Positions 16,188-29,026 are shown, counted from the first letter of the stretch. The stretch: DNA of 64,000 nt from Galerina marginata (GCA_023014335.1 JAECYW010000006.1:2356001-2420000); one strand, 5' to 3'. A program made the numbers and translations. The notes: generated by a model from the sequence alone, not told the origin.

Positions 16188-18172
16188 TCAGAGACGAGTC
16201 CGGGTCCGCGTTGGGTCGATACTTGGGCTTCTACTCGTGTTTGGGGTGGGTTTCGCGGAAGGCGTTGGAGATGGAATTGTTTTTGGAGGCTCGGAAAAGG
16301 TGGGTGTTGGTGAAGATGGAGAGATGACGGCTACGATCACTGAGATGTCTGGGTAGAAAGAATAATTTCAATGAGCGTTTCCCGTTTGTGGATAGGAAAA
16401 AAAGGACTGACCATCGTGTTTACCCCCTCTGAACACTTTTCCTGCCAATTTTGCCCGACGAGCGAATGGGACTTCAAAGTCGTCGTAATTTTCGTCCTTG
16501 CCTTCCTCCGAGGTCACAAAAGATACCGAGGGTTGAGACGAAGATGACACGTCTTTCTCCGTGTCTTCCTCTGCAATAACGCTGAAACTCGGTTGAGGTG
16601 AGGCGGGTCGCTTCCGAGGCGAGGAGGACCCGGACCTGGGCCGGATCTCGGATACGCGTTTGGCACGAGAGCAAAGGGCCTCGGAGAGCATGCCTGCGAA
16701 GGCTTTGCGCCGGAGGAGTTGAGTGTGGGCGGACTCTGGGGGGTGTTCGTTGTCTTTGTCTTTTTCTGGAGGTAGAGACTGTGCGGAGAGCCCCCATGAA
16801 GCATTCTGACGGAACTTGAGGACTTCGTCGAGGACGTCTTCGTCCCAGAGGTTGTCGGAGAGGCCGTCGGAGGCGAGGATGAGGATATCGTCTGCGCGGA
16901 CGGGGAGGGTGAAAGTGTGTGGCTTTACAGGGAGGGTGTTGGTGTTGGTGTTGGGATGATTGGGCGGGGAGGGTGGAGAGGAGGGTGGTGGTGGTGGGCC
17001 GAGTTGTAGGGGGTGGTTGTACTGTAGAACAATTTTTAGTATGAGTGCTGTGGAGAAAAATTAAGGAGACTTACACCCCACCACATTTCGTCGCTGCGCC
17101 ATGCAATCTTGTCGCCACGGACGAGCATGCCCATGCAGTCGCCGAGGTGAGCGATGCGTATGACGGCGTCGTAAGGCTCTGCTGCAGGATGGGTCTCCTT
17201 TAGATCCGATTCAGGTTCGGACCTCGGTGGGAGGATGTCGGGTGTGTAGACTGAACCTGCTGCGTAATTCTTGTGCGGGGCTTCAGGGGACTGAGGGAGG
17301 GGTCCTGACGAGGATGGGGGGTGGTCTAGGACGGCGAGGAGGGCGGTGGATGAGCCTGTTGTAAGGGGCGTGGGTGTGGGCGTGGAAGGGGCGAGGTGGG
17401 ACTTGACGGTAGAGTCGTATGCACGCTCTAGGATGTTGAGCACGTCGATGCCCTCTGAGAGCTCTTCGAGGGAAGAGTGCAAAGAGTCCTCAAGTTCGGA
17501 AAAGGAGAAGACGGAGGGCGGTGCCTGTGGCGGGGGACTCAGCGAGCGGGGCTTGAGGTGGTGCTGGAAAGAAAAATGGGTAGTGGGTGGCCGGGCGGTG
17601 GGGTTATCGTCCATAGCCTCGATCTCGGCAGCACAAAAGTGCATAAGGCGGCGGGAGAAGAGGGCACTGGGTGTGGGGTGGTGTGGGGATTGCGGGCCAC
17701 AGCGGGCCCAACCGCCGACGCCGTCCGCGATGCCCATGGCGTTGTCGCGCACAAAGTAGGCATCCTCGCCAACCTGCACGGAAAGGGCGGTGCTTGGGTA
17801 GGCGGCGGACGAGTGGAAGGCGCGGCGGTGCTTGGGGATGCCGTATGCGCCGACATCGAGCTGGTACTGCAGTCGCTGGCGCTTGGGGGCGCGCGGGGTG
17901 TCCGGGTTGGACGGGGCGAGCGCGGAGGACGTCGGGGCGGGGACGGGGCTGAAGTTGGGGGAGAGCGGGGGAGTGGGGAAGAGGGGCGGGTGGAGGCCGG
18001 GGGTGGGCTGGGACAGCGCGAGCTGCGAGTGCTGCGACTGTTTCGGCGCCTCGCTCGGCAGCCGCGGCGGGGACGAGAGCACCGGCCGGGACGTGGACGT
18101 CGGCGGGGCTACGGCCAACGTCGAGAGCGAGTTTGAGCGGACGCGGGGCAGGATGTACAGTCGTTGTCGCAT
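16188..18172 (-). CDS. PTC7: PP2C-family protein phosphatase, Ptc7/Azr1-like
   Basis: A metal-dependent Ser/Thr phosphatase; Ptc7 members act in mitochondria, for example on coenzyme Q biosynthesis (family knowledge). The N-terminus MRQRLYILPRVRSNSLSTL is basic and Ser-rich, as a mitochondrial presequence would be. Metal-binding and core motifs are VGEDAYFVRDNAMGIADGVG (about 17790-17730), AVIRIAHLGDCMGMLVRGDKI (about 17160-17100), RADDILILASDGLSDNLWDE (about 16900-16840), and GGKHDDISVIVAVIS across the last intron. An intron of about 70 nt follows SDEMWWG. Disordered Ser/Pro-rich inserts lie after the first motif and before the end, so the protein is longer than yeast Ptc7. The start ATG is at 18170-18172; the longer frame upstream has no ATG. 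Confidence 0.9.
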
Positions 18173-18262
18173 AGAAAGAGTCTCCGGCTTCTTCCGCTTC
18201 AATTTGCTCGATTAGATATCGATTAGATCCTCCTGACTCGATTCGGAAATGACCGATTCTGT
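18173..18262. promoter_or_regulatory. Bidirectional promoter between PP2C and ValRS genes
   Basis: Only 90 bp separate the two start codons (18172 on minus, 18263 on plus), so the core promoters and 5' untranslated regions of both genes must share or overlap this interval. I see no clear TATA box. Confidence 0.6.
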
Positions 18263-20758
18263 ATGTTCTCTCTTGCAAATCGATGCAGACTCTTATCCAC
18301 TCGCTCATATCTCTCCAGGATGGCTGATACCCCAATCGACCCAAACAACGTCCGCGACCCAAATTCAAAAAGCGCAGGTACCTATGTCCTTTCCTCGCAT
18401 CCACCACCACCTCTAATTGCATTCCAGCCAAGAAAGAGGCGAAGCGGCTCGAGAAAGAGGCAAAGCTCGCTGCAAAGGTCGCCAAAGCACCTGCTGCTCC
18501 CTCTGCTGACAAGAAGCCAAAAGCAGACAAGGAGAAGAAAAAGGACGATGTCGAGGAGCCCTTCGTCAATACCACCCCCAAAGGTCACAAAAAGGGTATG
18601 ACTCGACTCACCAATTTATTTATTTTTCGTGTTATTAACGTGTCGTAGATCTGTCCCAGCCTATGGCTGCTGGGTACAATCCCATCGCCGTCGAATCTGC
18701 CTGGTACGACTGGTGGGCTGCCCAGGGCTTCTTCAAACCCGAATATAAACTCGCGTCACAGCAGCACATCAAAGACGAAGACCGAGAAACCTTTGTTATC
18801 CCCGCACCTCCGCCCAATGTTACCGGCAGTCTGCACATTGGACACGCGTTGACCGTGGCTATTCAAGATAGTTTGATTAGGTGGAATCGTATGCTGGGTC
18901 GCAAGACTCTGTTCGCCCCTGGTTTTGACCACGCAGGCATCTCGACTCAGAGTGTAGTGGAGAAGCGCCTTTTCAAAGCAGAGGGAAAGACAAGGCATGA
19001 CCTTGGGAGAGAGAAGTTTTTGGAGACTGTCATGGACTGGAAGAATGAGTATGTGTGCTAGCTCCTTTCTGCATGTCTGCTAATAAAATTTCTTCTAGTT
19101 ATCAAGGCAGAATCACGAACCAGCTATACAGACTTGGCGGCAGTTATGACTGGGACAGGGTGGCTTTCACTATGGACGACGTGTGTTCTTAATTTCTCCA
19201 CTCCTTACCCCTCTCACTCACTCCTTGACAGAAACTCAGCAAAGCCGTCATCGAAACTTTTTGCAGGCTACATGAAGAAGGTATCCTTTACCGCGCCAAC
19301 CGCCTCGTCAACTGGTGCGTAAAGCTCAATACCACTCTGTCCAACCTCGAGGTACGTTTTCACAACCATGGCGCGTGTGTGGTGAATTTAGTTAAAATTT
19401 TTATAGGTCGAGCAAAAGGAACTGGAAGGCCGCACCCTACTCAGTGTACCCGGATACGACGCCAAGGAAAAATTCGAGTTCGGTGTTCTTGTCAGCTTTG
19501 CGTACGAGGTCGAAGGCTCTGGTACGCGTTTCCTCCCTGTTTTATAAAATTTCAGTGCTAATTACGCGTCGGATTGACAGACGAACGCATCGTCATCGCC
19601 ACCACCCGTCCAGAAACCATGCTCGGCGATACAGCCGTCGCCGTGCACCCCGACGACCCGCGATACACAGTCAGTCCACCTCTTCATGCCTTTTATCCCC
19701 ATCCCTCACCCAAACGCCTGCCCGCGTATAGCACCTGCACGGCAAGAACCTCAAACACCCCTTCCTCCCGTCCCGGCGCGTGCCCGTCGTCACCGACTCC
19801 ATCATCGTCGACATGGAGTTCGGCACGGGTGCGGTCAAGATCACGCCCGCGCACGATCCGAACGATTATGAGGTCGGCAAGAGGCATGGGCTGGAGTTTG
19901 TGAATGTGCTGAATGATGATGGGACGATGAATGCGAATGCTGGGCCCAAGTTCGAGGTGCGTTTTTTTGTTCGTGGATGGGTGGATTTGGACTGATGGAG
20001 TGCGTTGATGTAGGGCATGAAAAGGTTCCATGCGCGTGTGGAGGTCGTGAAGGCGCTCAAGGATCTTGGGCTGTATGTGGATACGAAGGAAAATAAGATG
20101 CAGATCCCAATTTGCAGGTGTGTTTCGGTTTGGATTTTTATTATTTTTGGTCAATTTTGACTTGGTTTATTAGTAAATCAGGCGATATCATCGAGCCCAT
20201 ACTCAAGCCGCAGTGGTGGGTAAACTGCCAACCTCTCGCGGAGGAGGCCATCAAGGTACTTCCGCCATCATGCCCTGGCCTCTGCCATTCCTGACAATCA
20301 TGCTACCCACGCAGCGTACTCGCGCAGGCGAACTCATAATCAACCCCAAGCAGTCCGAGAACGACTGGTACCGCTGGCTCGAGGGCATCCAGGACTGGTG
20401 CATCTCGCGCCAGCTGTGGTGGGGGCATCGTTGCCCCGCGTACTTTGTGCGCATCGCCGGCGCCGAGCAGGACCCGACCGACGGGGACCACTGGGTCGTC
20501 GGGCGGACGCGGGAGGAGGCGGAGGAGCGGGCGAAGACGATGGCGGGTGGACGGCCGTTTGAGCTCGTGCAGGATGAGGACGTGCTGGATACGTGGTTTA
20601 GCTCGGGGCTGTGGCCGTTCTCGATTATGGGGTGGCCTGATAAGGTGCGTTGTTTTTTTTGCCTTTTGAAAGTTGGTGTGCTGATGATGGTGTTTTTGCG
20701 TGGTGCAGACACCCGACCTGCAGCAATTTTACCCTTCGAGCCTGCTCGAAACGGGATG

Positions 20759-20789
<31 letters not shown>

Positions 20790-22530
20790 GCCTTGCTCGG
20801 GCCGTACCTCACTGGATCCATGCCGTTCAAGGAGGTGTACTGCCACGCCATGATCCGTGACGCGCACGGGCGCAAGATGAGCAAGTCGCTCGGGAACGTT
20901 ATCGACCCGCTTGATGTCATCCAGGGCTTGAGCTTGGAGGACCTGCATCAGAAGCTGCTGGAGGGTAATTTGGATGAGCGGGAGGTGGTCAAGGCGAAGG
21001 CGGGCCAGAAGAAGGACTTTCCGAAGGGGATTCCGCAGTGCGGGACGGATGCGCTTAGGTTTGCGTTGTGTGCTTATTCGGGGGGTGGTGAGTAAAACAA
21101 AACGGGTGGAGTGGTGATGTGGACGGAAGCTCATTTGTTTTTTTATATAGGGAGGGATATTAATCTAGAGATCCTGAGAGTAGAGGGGTACCGCAAGTTC
21201 TGTAACAAGATTTTCAACGCGACCAAGTTCGCGATGTTGAAGCTGGACGAGACGTTCGTGCCCCAGGCGTCACCCAAGGTCGGCGTTCAGCTCTGATTGC
21301 CTTTGATGATCGACTAATCTCGCATGGATTTGGATCAGCCCACAGGCAACGAGAGCCTCGTAGAGAAGTGGATCCTGCACAAGCTGAACATCGCCGCCAG
21401 CGAGATCAATGTCCAGCTTGCTGAGCGCAATTTCATGGTTGCTACTAATGCGGCATATAACTTCTGGTTGTATGAGCTGTGCGATGTGTATATCGTGCGT
21501 CTTGGTCACTTTATTTTCCTTAAAAAATGTTTAAATAATACTCAATCTTTCTTCTTGCAGGAAGCGATGAAACCGATGACGGACGACTCCGCCCCCGCCG
21601 CGACGCGCAAGTCTGCCCAACAGACACTGTATACATGTCTGGACTATGGCCTGCGATTGTTGCACCCGTTCATGCCATTTGTGACAGAGGAGCTATGGCA
21701 GCGCTTACCTAGAATGCCAAATGACCCCACACCGTCGATCATGGTGGCGCCATTCCCGGTGAATGTACGTCTGCGTTTGCTTACCTTCCATGGGCTTGAC
21801 GATTGATCAGACTTTTTTTCATTGTAATTAGGACCCAGCGTTCGTGTTTGAAGACGCGGACAGACAGTTCGATCTTGTATTTTCGACGCTGAAAGCTGCA
21901 CGGTCGCTAGCTGCTTCATATACCCTGCAGAGCGATATCCAGTGTAAGTTTCTTGCCATCCGTTTAATTTCGTGTTTCGTGTTCATTTATTTTCTGGCTC
22001 GTAGTTTTCATCCAGGTGCAGACTGATGTAGACGAAGCATTGTTCACGCCCCAGGTCGCGACGATCGTGGCCCTGTCGAAAGGGTGCAAGAGCGCGAAAG
22101 TCGTGCGGGACATCAGTGAAGTCCCCGCTGGCTGTGGGAGTGCTGTTGTGACGTCGTCGATTATCGTGCATACGCTCGTTCGGGTAAGCTTTGTTTCAAA
22201 GTTCAACCATAAATGAGCTGACTTGGGGGACGGTGTACCTTTTCTTGCGTTTTAGGGACTTGTGGATTTGGACAACGAGATTTCCAAGTGCGACAAGAAG
22301 CTTGATCTGGCGAAGATGAACCTGCAGAAGGTTGTCAAGGTTGAATCGCAGCCGGATTACAAGGAGACTGTTCCGGAAAATGTGCGGTTAGCGAATGCAG
22401 ACAAGGTAATGCATGTGTTTATCTACTGTGATTTCTTTGTTCATGGTATTTTTTCTTCTAGCGGAAGACATTGGAGGCTGAGGTAGCAACATTGGAGACG
22501 TCAAGAGAGATGTTTGTGAAACTCAAATAA
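18263..22530 (+). CDS. VAS1: Valyl-tRNA synthetase, probably dual cytosolic and mitochondrial
   Basis: Charges tRNA-Val. Class I signatures: [12 protein letters not shown] (HIGH, 18831-18845), the editing-domain motif [19 protein letters not shown] with [56 protein letters not shown], and [15 protein letters not shown] (KMSKS, 20874-20888). These are followed by the anticodon-binding domain ([18 protein letters not shown]) and a C-terminal coiled coil ([20 protein letters not shown]) ending MFVKLK, TAA 22528-22530. About 15 short introns. Two in-frame ATGs: 18263 begins [19 protein letters not shown], rich in Arg/Ser like a matrix-targeting peptide, and 18319 begins [10 protein letters not shown], giving a cytosolic form. 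Yeast VAS1 uses the same two-start arrangement. Confidence 0.96.
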
Positions 22531-22918
22531 ATTTTCTGGTTTACAGTAGACTTAAGTTCTAGGGGAATGATAATCGTCAAATATACAATGCTTTTTACTC
22601 ATCCTAATTTCATGTTCAGGGGGTTAGTTGCTAGCAAACGCATTAAGAGTTACTCGCGAAAACCCGATTGTTTTGACGACGGTGCAGGAGTGGTTCCGAT
22701 ACTGGTAAGTTCACGAATGACGACGGCAGAGTGATTGGATGGTAAATTACATAGCCGCTTGCTGCATAGTGCATAGAACAACATAACGACTTCGGCACGC
22801 TCGAGTTGTGATAACAGTGGCCAGAGGGCCACCGAGAAGCACTAGCCCTCGCCCTATGAAGTGACTCCCTCCCCGGATCCCACACGTAACGAGGCAAAGC
22901 TTTCCATGGATGTCTAAA

Positions 22919-23364
22919 TTACTTGCGAGTAGCCTGCGACTTGATGACCTTCTTCACGATCTTAGCCTCCTCCACCAAAAATGCCCGCAGAATGCTAGAG
23001 AATGACGATGAGGTAGATATTAACGCCATGATACAACTATCGAAACCTACCGGGACTTCACGCAATCACCACATCGTGAACCACCGTACGCCCGTCGCAC
23101 AGTCTTCTGACGCTTAGAAATAGTCGCGTACTCGCGTGGGCGCAGAGCGGGGACCTATATTCGGAGGTCAGATAGAAGTAGAGGGCCCGGTAAAGATGAA
23201 CGTACACCAGGGAGAGCGATGCCGCAGTCACCGCACTTGGGTGCTGAGCCGAGTTTTTTGAGGTGGTGGTAAACGAGTTTGCCGCCGGGAGTCTTGACCA
23301 CCCGTCTGCGGTTTGAGGTCGTGTTGTATGACTGACGTTTTCGGAGAGTAACACGTTGGGCCAT
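22919..23364 (-). CDS. RPL34: 60S ribosomal protein eL34
   Basis: A large ribosomal subunit protein. The start MAQRVTLRKRQSYNTTSNRR is the family N-terminus. Exon 1 (23206-23364) ends LGSAPKCGDCGIALPG, with a GTACGT donor. Exon 2 gives VPALRPREYATISKRQKTV and YGGSRCGDCVKSR, and the last exon gives ILRAFLVEEAKIVKKVIKSQ, ending ATRK with TAA 22919-22921. The paired CGDC motifs are the zinc-binding cysteines of the family. Length (about 115 residues) is normal. Confidence 0.96.
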
Positions 23365-23585
23365 TTTTGTTGGTGAGGAGGTCGAGGTCGATGGCGATGG
23401 CGAATGTGCAATGTTCTGTTGATTCGTTGAAACTGACTAGGACCACCGGTAACTGCCGATCCTAGGTGGAAGAATTTAAACTCCGCTTAAACAAGAAACC
23501 TTGTTCGTGGTTGTCAACACAACTTGCCGCCCGTCTCATCGTTCCCCCCAGCGTCCAGCCACCAAAAGTTTCACTATAATTCAAA
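23365..23585. promoter_or_regulatory. Shared promoter of eL34 and eS27
   Basis: About 220 bp separate the divergent start codons of two ribosomal protein genes, so coordinated expression from one intergenic region is likely. No specific factor site can be named from the sequence alone. Confidence 0.6.
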
Positions 23586-24056
23586 ATGGTACATTGTTAT
23601 TTCGCCTGGCCTTCTAACTGACCGACTCTCCGCTCTCCCACAGACTCTCGCTGTCGACCTTCTCCACCCCACCGCCGAATACGAGGCGCGTCAACACAAA
23701 CTTAAGCGTCTCGTGCAGAGCCCCAACTCGTATTTCATGGATGTCAAGTGCCCTGGTAAGTTTTCCTTCCTGATCATCGACCCACCCCTCGATGCTCTCA
23801 TTTTACATACTGGATTAAACGCCGTATTGATATTTGCCGTCTTTCAACAGGCTGCTTCGCCATTACGACCGTATTCTCTCATGCTCAAACTGTCGTTGTC
23901 TGCCCATCGTGCACGAGTGTGTTATGCCAACCCACAGGTGGAAAGGCGAGGCTGACGGAGGGTGCGTTATTGGTCTACACCGATCTTCCGTTTTGTTGTC
24001 CTAATTCGCGCATCTCAACCCAAACCTTAGGTTGCTCATTCAGGAGAAAAAATTAA
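23586..24056 (+). CDS. RPS27: 40S ribosomal protein eS27
   Basis: A small ribosomal subunit protein with a C4 zinc finger. The first coding exon is just the ATG (23586-23588), followed directly by the donor GTACAT. Exon 2 gives [20 protein letters not shown] and ..[10 protein letters not shown]; exon 3 gives [20 protein letters not shown].., and the last exon gives CSFRRKN with TAA 24054-24056. The zinc cysteines are in CPGC and CPSC. Full-length for the family (about 82 residues). Confidence 0.96.
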
Positions 24057-26602
24057 TCAATTGGAGATCCTCACACTCTGTTCCCTTGTTGTATCTACAG
24101 CTTTATACATCTTTCACTCATTCTTCCCAGTGATATCATTCTGTTGCCTTAAGGTTCCTTACTTCCTCTCGACGAATTTCCCCTGCTTGAGTGGCTGCTA
24201 TCGGGGTATCCACCTCCTTCATTTCCTGAAAAACGTGCTAAATTGCCCTGTTATCGCGGGGGAAGCTGGATTTTGATACACAAAAGGGGACAGTAAAAAA
24301 CTCTGCGATATCATGGTGGGTAGGTAGGCCCTCATCTGTCTGGCTTAATTTTTTTTGAACTTTAGACTTTGGCTGATGGCAGCCCAGGTCAGTGCCCAGA
24401 GTGTCACTGAAGGTAAAAATAGCCATTATCACTGCTGGAAGGGGACAATTCTGCGGCGCACAGAATTGTCGCAGAAGGAAATGCAAGACCATGAAATTCT
24501 ATACAAAGTGGAATTTATAGAATTTCTCAAGTTTAAGTTGAAAACTTACCCAAGTCCAATGAGCATGTATAAGTCTGGTTTGCAAGGTCGCTTCATCGGC
24601 AAAAGCGCACCAAGCTTACATTACATTACATTGACCTTGTAAGGTCCAAAAGGTGACAAAAGCGACTATCGTCATTTATTCCGATGACGTGACAACAAAA
24701 CCAGCTAAGGTAGGTAAAGTCTTGTCGGTTTACTAATTCTTGTCAACCTTGGATTGTCGACAAAGGCTTGGTTGTCAATACAAACGTGCCCAAATTAAAT
24801 AGAACCGTGCAAAGTGGGTTTAGGGAGTCTCGCTTAGGACCCTCGATATTTGGGTTGTTGCTCACGAATCGGGAACAAGAAGGGGTTCAATGTTGGCAAT
24901 TTATCTTGCAATTATTACAGGAAGTGTATAGTCAACATAAGGGAGTGATACAAAGGAAAGGGGCAGCCTTCAAAACGGAGGAGATGACACCGTAAACGGC
25001 GCACTTCCACACGAGCTTTCCCAGAAAAATTCCCCGCAATATGATACGTACGTGAAGTCGGAGACATAGAAGCCAAGGAAACATTGAAAGACCAAATTAC
25101 TTACAATATGTGCGCATATATGCACTGAACGGTGTGTGGGCTGACGTCTATGGAACTGGTTGTGGCAGGGCTCTGCCTGGGCCCAAGTTCCAACGAGGGA
25201 TCAGCTGTGAACGCGATGTTAAGTTGCAGTGACTGGCAGAAAGGTATTGTTAAATACCTAATTCTCGTCCGTAAGAAAGACTGGATCGAGCGGATGAAAA
25301 GGAAGTGGTGGTGGTTGAAGGAAGAGAAGACGAGCGGCAAATACTGAACTGATGTCGACGTGAACACAGCCATGACGTAGACGCGTCGGGGTTTGAACGG
25401 ACTTCGTAGAATTTCGTCTTTTTGAAGACCGGTCAACCATGGGAAGCCCTCTTCATCACTTTCCTGGCAAGCAGTTTTTCCCTCATCTCGCGTGAGTCAA
25501 GTGTTCAACAGAGAGAAAATTGTTGCCATATAAATTGATCACCCTAGCTTTCCAACATACATACGATAAGGTGACCGTGAGATGGCAGGATTGCTTGAGC
25601 GGACGAGGATTTGTAAGTGGCCGACAAGGATTTCTATGCCCTTATAACCTCCCGAGAATCCTTGTCAGTCGATACCATTTTATGCAAAGAATGGCGGACT
25701 CATTAAATTTGCCGGCCGAGGATTGAGGGGATAATACATTGCATACAGATGCTTGTCGATCATTAAAAGAGCGGCGAAAGTTCGCGCGAGCATCCAAGGA
25801 AGTCCCAAAGATGTGGGCGCCATTGCCGGACCGTTGCAAGGTGGTCCCAAAAATGTGGGAAAATGAAAGGTGCGCAATGCACGGTATTGCAATACCGTGA
25901 CAAGCCCCTTTTGCTGATGTTGGAAGGAGAGCACAAGAAAACTTGTTTCTTGTGATTGTGTGTTACGATTGCCTCATTTTTCCTTCACACTCTTCATATT
26001 TGTGACACATGTTTCATAGCCAAGATGCTTGTTGGACTTAGTCCTCTGGTGACGACCTCGGTGGTTTCTGGACATGATCACGCCTCCTTGTATATACATA
26101 GTCACTCTGTACTCATCGTCTCTATTGCTCATCAGCGAAACCGCACCAACCTTACCTTGCAATACATAGCCCATGGAAGGTCCACATGGCCCACATAGTG
26201 TAGAAAGATTTTAGCCGCCTTCTATCAGAATAGATTCACAATAGGACCTTGTAATGTGCTCCAATCTTGGCCAGAATGCCAATTATGGTAAATCATGTAT
26301 TCCAAAAACATCCTTGTTCAATCTTGGAAGGTCTCCCAACTTTGTAAGGTATCCCAAGGATTGTGAACCTTGTAAAGAGGGTCTTAATTTTGTACAAACA
26401 TGGATTGCAGGTCTCCAACTCAGTTTGGCCAGAAATCTGTGTCGTAATCCAGCACACTTAATATACTCTCACAAACAGTGTTTGAACGTCATAGAATTGG
26501 ATTTAATTATACATGAGGGCACAAGAAACCACAGCAGGGACGCAACAATAACACGAACCGAAGCAGCAAAGAGAGCCAGACATAAATCCCGGATGTGAGA
26601 AT
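24057..26602. other. Start of the gene-poor region; nothing recognised
   Basis: After the eS27 stop there is no supported gene for 2.5 kb. Open frames are short and on both strands, none with a domain. A few small direct and inverted repeats occur (for example around 24620-24660). I read it as the edge between the conserved gene block and the repeat-rich block. Confidence 0.4.
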
Positions 26603-26610
26603 GATATACC

Positions 26611-27304
26611 TAGTGTTTGAAAGTCCGGTCCGGTCCGGTCCGGTTTTTTGGCCTCGAGAGCCTTAACCACAGACCAGGACGGTCCATCATAATTCAAAAA
26701 GTGAAAAAGACTGGACTGGACCGCAGTAGACCGGTTAAGAGTGGTTTTTGGCGGTCTATGAACCGGTTTTAACCAGTTACAGTTAAAACCGGCTCAAGAC
26801 TGGTTACAAACCGGTCTTTTCCTCCTTTTACAGCCTCAGATCACTATATATGCATGTAATCAGTGAAATTAGTAGACTTGACCATCACTAGACTGAATTT
26901 AAGTTAGGTAGTCAAGATGAAACTATTTTACTCTTCAAAATAAGGTCAAAAACACGAAAGTTGGTTGACAATTAGTGAAGTTAGATATCAATGTGTTTGA
27001 ATTCGATAAATTTCACAAATTTAACTATAACTTTGTCATTTCTTTGTCTAAAATTATGATTTTAGGGTTGACGGAAAGGTATTTACTGGCGCTATCATCG
27101 TAAAAAATTACAGCTAGAACAACCAGTTGTAACCAGTTAAAACCGGTTTCGCGTCGGTCCTCAGAATTTCGAGAATACAGAAGACTGTTAACCGGACCAT
27201 GGTTAACGGTCTTCATTGGTCCTCAAGATTTGCGGTCCTAGTTGGTCCTAGTCCGGTTTGGTTACGGTCTTTTTGCGGTTTCATAACCGGACTTCCAAAC
27301 ACTA
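26611..27304. mobile_element. hAT-like MITE, copy 1 (694 bp)
   Basis: Ends are inverted repeats: left TAGTGTTTGAAAGTCCGG, right ends CCGGACTTCCAAACACTA. An exact 8-bp target duplication GATATACC flanks it at 26603-26610 and 27305-27312. An 8-bp duplication is the hAT signature. The inside is made of CCGGT-rich variants (GGTCCGGTCC, ACCGGTTT) and has no transposase, so it is non-autonomous. Confidence 0.85.
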
Positions 27305-27336
27305 GATATACCACAAACTTGCCAGGGGCTGAATAT

Positions 27337-28343
27337 CAGCCTATGCCACTAGTTGAAGACATCAGGTAGGTAAACTGCCCAAGGAGGACATTGCATCAGG
27401 AAGGTAAACTGCCCAACATGGGCAGTTTACCAAGAGCCTGCATATTTGTTAGACTACATCGTACAACGACGTGGCTCACGTACAGAGAGAAATATATATA
27501 TTTATTTGGTGATTGATGGCATCAATTGAGATCACATGACTTTGAATTTGCCTCTATTGACATGCTTGTCGCACATTTATGTAATTTTATGGCTTCAAAT
27601 GTAAACAAATGTAAATAAAAGCTCACAAGGCCACTGCATCCATGATATAAAAGGCAATCAAGATGCAATTGCCTAAAATGGCAGTATTTAGTCAGCCAGC
27701 TAATTTTGGACTTAGCAGCATTTGTGCTAAGTTCTTTAATTTATTAATTAACACTAAAAGCCTTATATCTTAATGAGGAAAATACCTAGTCATGTGATTT
27801 AAATTTTAATAGAGTCTAAAAATAGATTACGTTTTTTTGAGACCTTCTTTCCTTTTTGGGAAATTTTCCCATCAGCCAAAATTCTTCACTGCCGGCTTTT
27901 TTTCAGTTTTTTGCATTTTTCTCTGTGGGAAAAATAGCTAGGCACAAAATTTTGATGGATTCAGGGTCAGATGGCTTGGCAGCACATTTTTATTAATAGC
28001 ACAGCCACATCCAAGCACATTTGGGAATGGCTTGGTAAAGTGCCCATGCTGTCAAAAAGTGAGGCCAGTTTGCCGAGCCTTTCCAGGATGTGCTCGGATG
28101 TGGCTGTGCCTCTAATAAAAAATGACATAATCAGCTACGCGACCCTGAATCCATCAAGATCGTGGCTGTGTCTTCTTTTCTTATTGAGATATAAGCCAAA
28201 TATTAGTACATAGTCAGTTTACAGCTCTTGGTAGGTTGATAGTCCTTGGTCAGATTACAGTCATGGTCAGATTACAGTCCTGATGCAATGTGGACTTTGG
28301 GCAACTTACCATTATTTACACATCAAGGTAGCTGCAACAGGTG
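27337..28343 (+). mobile_element. Family 2 element, copy 1 (about 1.0 kb)
   Basis: Begins CAGCCTATGCCACTAG and ends GCTGCAACAGGTG, like the three other copies. It contains the repeated subterminal motif AGGTAGGTAAACTGCCCA and the internal inverted arms with ACAGCCACATCC. No target duplication is visible here: left flank GGCTGAATAT, right flank AGACGAAGGC. The right flank is a LINE reverse transcriptase, while the left flank does not continue it, so this copy sits at a junction. Confidence 0.75.
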
Positions 28344-28808
28344 AGACGAAGGCGTTCCAAGCATACTGCGTGGAACGGCCGACCAAGTAAGAAACAAAGA
28401 AATTCACCACATTCGGTGGAAATCCCTGCTTGGCAAGCACTGCCAATAACACATCATGGTTTATCGACGGAAAGAATTGGGCCAGATCAAACGCCAAGAC
28501 GCTTGTTTTAAGTCCCTTAGCCCACCCAGCGCGCACGATGTGCGTTAAGTAGAGGCCAGCATCCTCAGTGGAGCGCTGCCAAACGCCCCCAACCTGATTT
28601 GGATGAAAAACATCAAATTTGACGGCGTCAAACTGAATGCAATTCAAGATCATCTTCTCGATAAGCTTCCCCAAAGTATTCAGAAGCACGATTGGCCTGA
28701 AAGACTTCGGGGTGGAATAGGAAGGCTTGCTGGGCTTCGGAATGATAACCGACAGCGAATCCTTAAAGGCAGAGGGCCAATGCAAATGCTCAAGGCACCT
28801 GTTGGCAA
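28344..28808 (-). pseudogene. LINE reverse transcriptase fragment
   Basis: The minus strand encodes the N-terminal half of a non-LTR reverse transcriptase: ANRCLEHLHWPSAFKDSLSV, IIPKPSK, KSFRPIVLLNTLGKLIEKMI, and the catalytic-palm region SVLAFDLAQFFPSINHDVL, up to YLVGRSTQYAWNAFVS. The conserved FADD box is not present because the sequence is cut at 28344 by the family 2 element. At 28808 it is cut by a family 1 element, and a few upstream codons may resume at 32441-32480. Degenerate and not functional. Confidence 0.8.
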
Positions 28809-29026
28809 CTTGTTAAGAGGCCATTGCTCTGCATGGCAAATACAAGTTCTTTTTCTTCTTAATTCTCTTATCAAAGATTTTTCAATATATTATTGGGTTG
28901 TATATCAAAGATAGATTTTATCATATTTTTACTTGCATAGAGTAGCAGCACATGGCAAAAACAAGTCCTCATGTACTATGTCTCAGTAATTGATTAATAA
29001 CAAAGTGAGATGTTATCTGATTGGAC

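Noticed and set aside
17477..18136. 219-codon plus-strand open frame opposite the PP2C gene
   Set aside because: It is the antisense of the PP2C N-terminal half in GC-rich DNA; composition is Gly/Arg/Val-rich and there is no domain.
17604..18581. 325-codon minus-strand open frame across the PP2C/ValRS gap
   Set aside because: It overlaps ValRS exon 1 antisense and PP2C in another frame; biased Arg/Pro/Ala composition and no domain.
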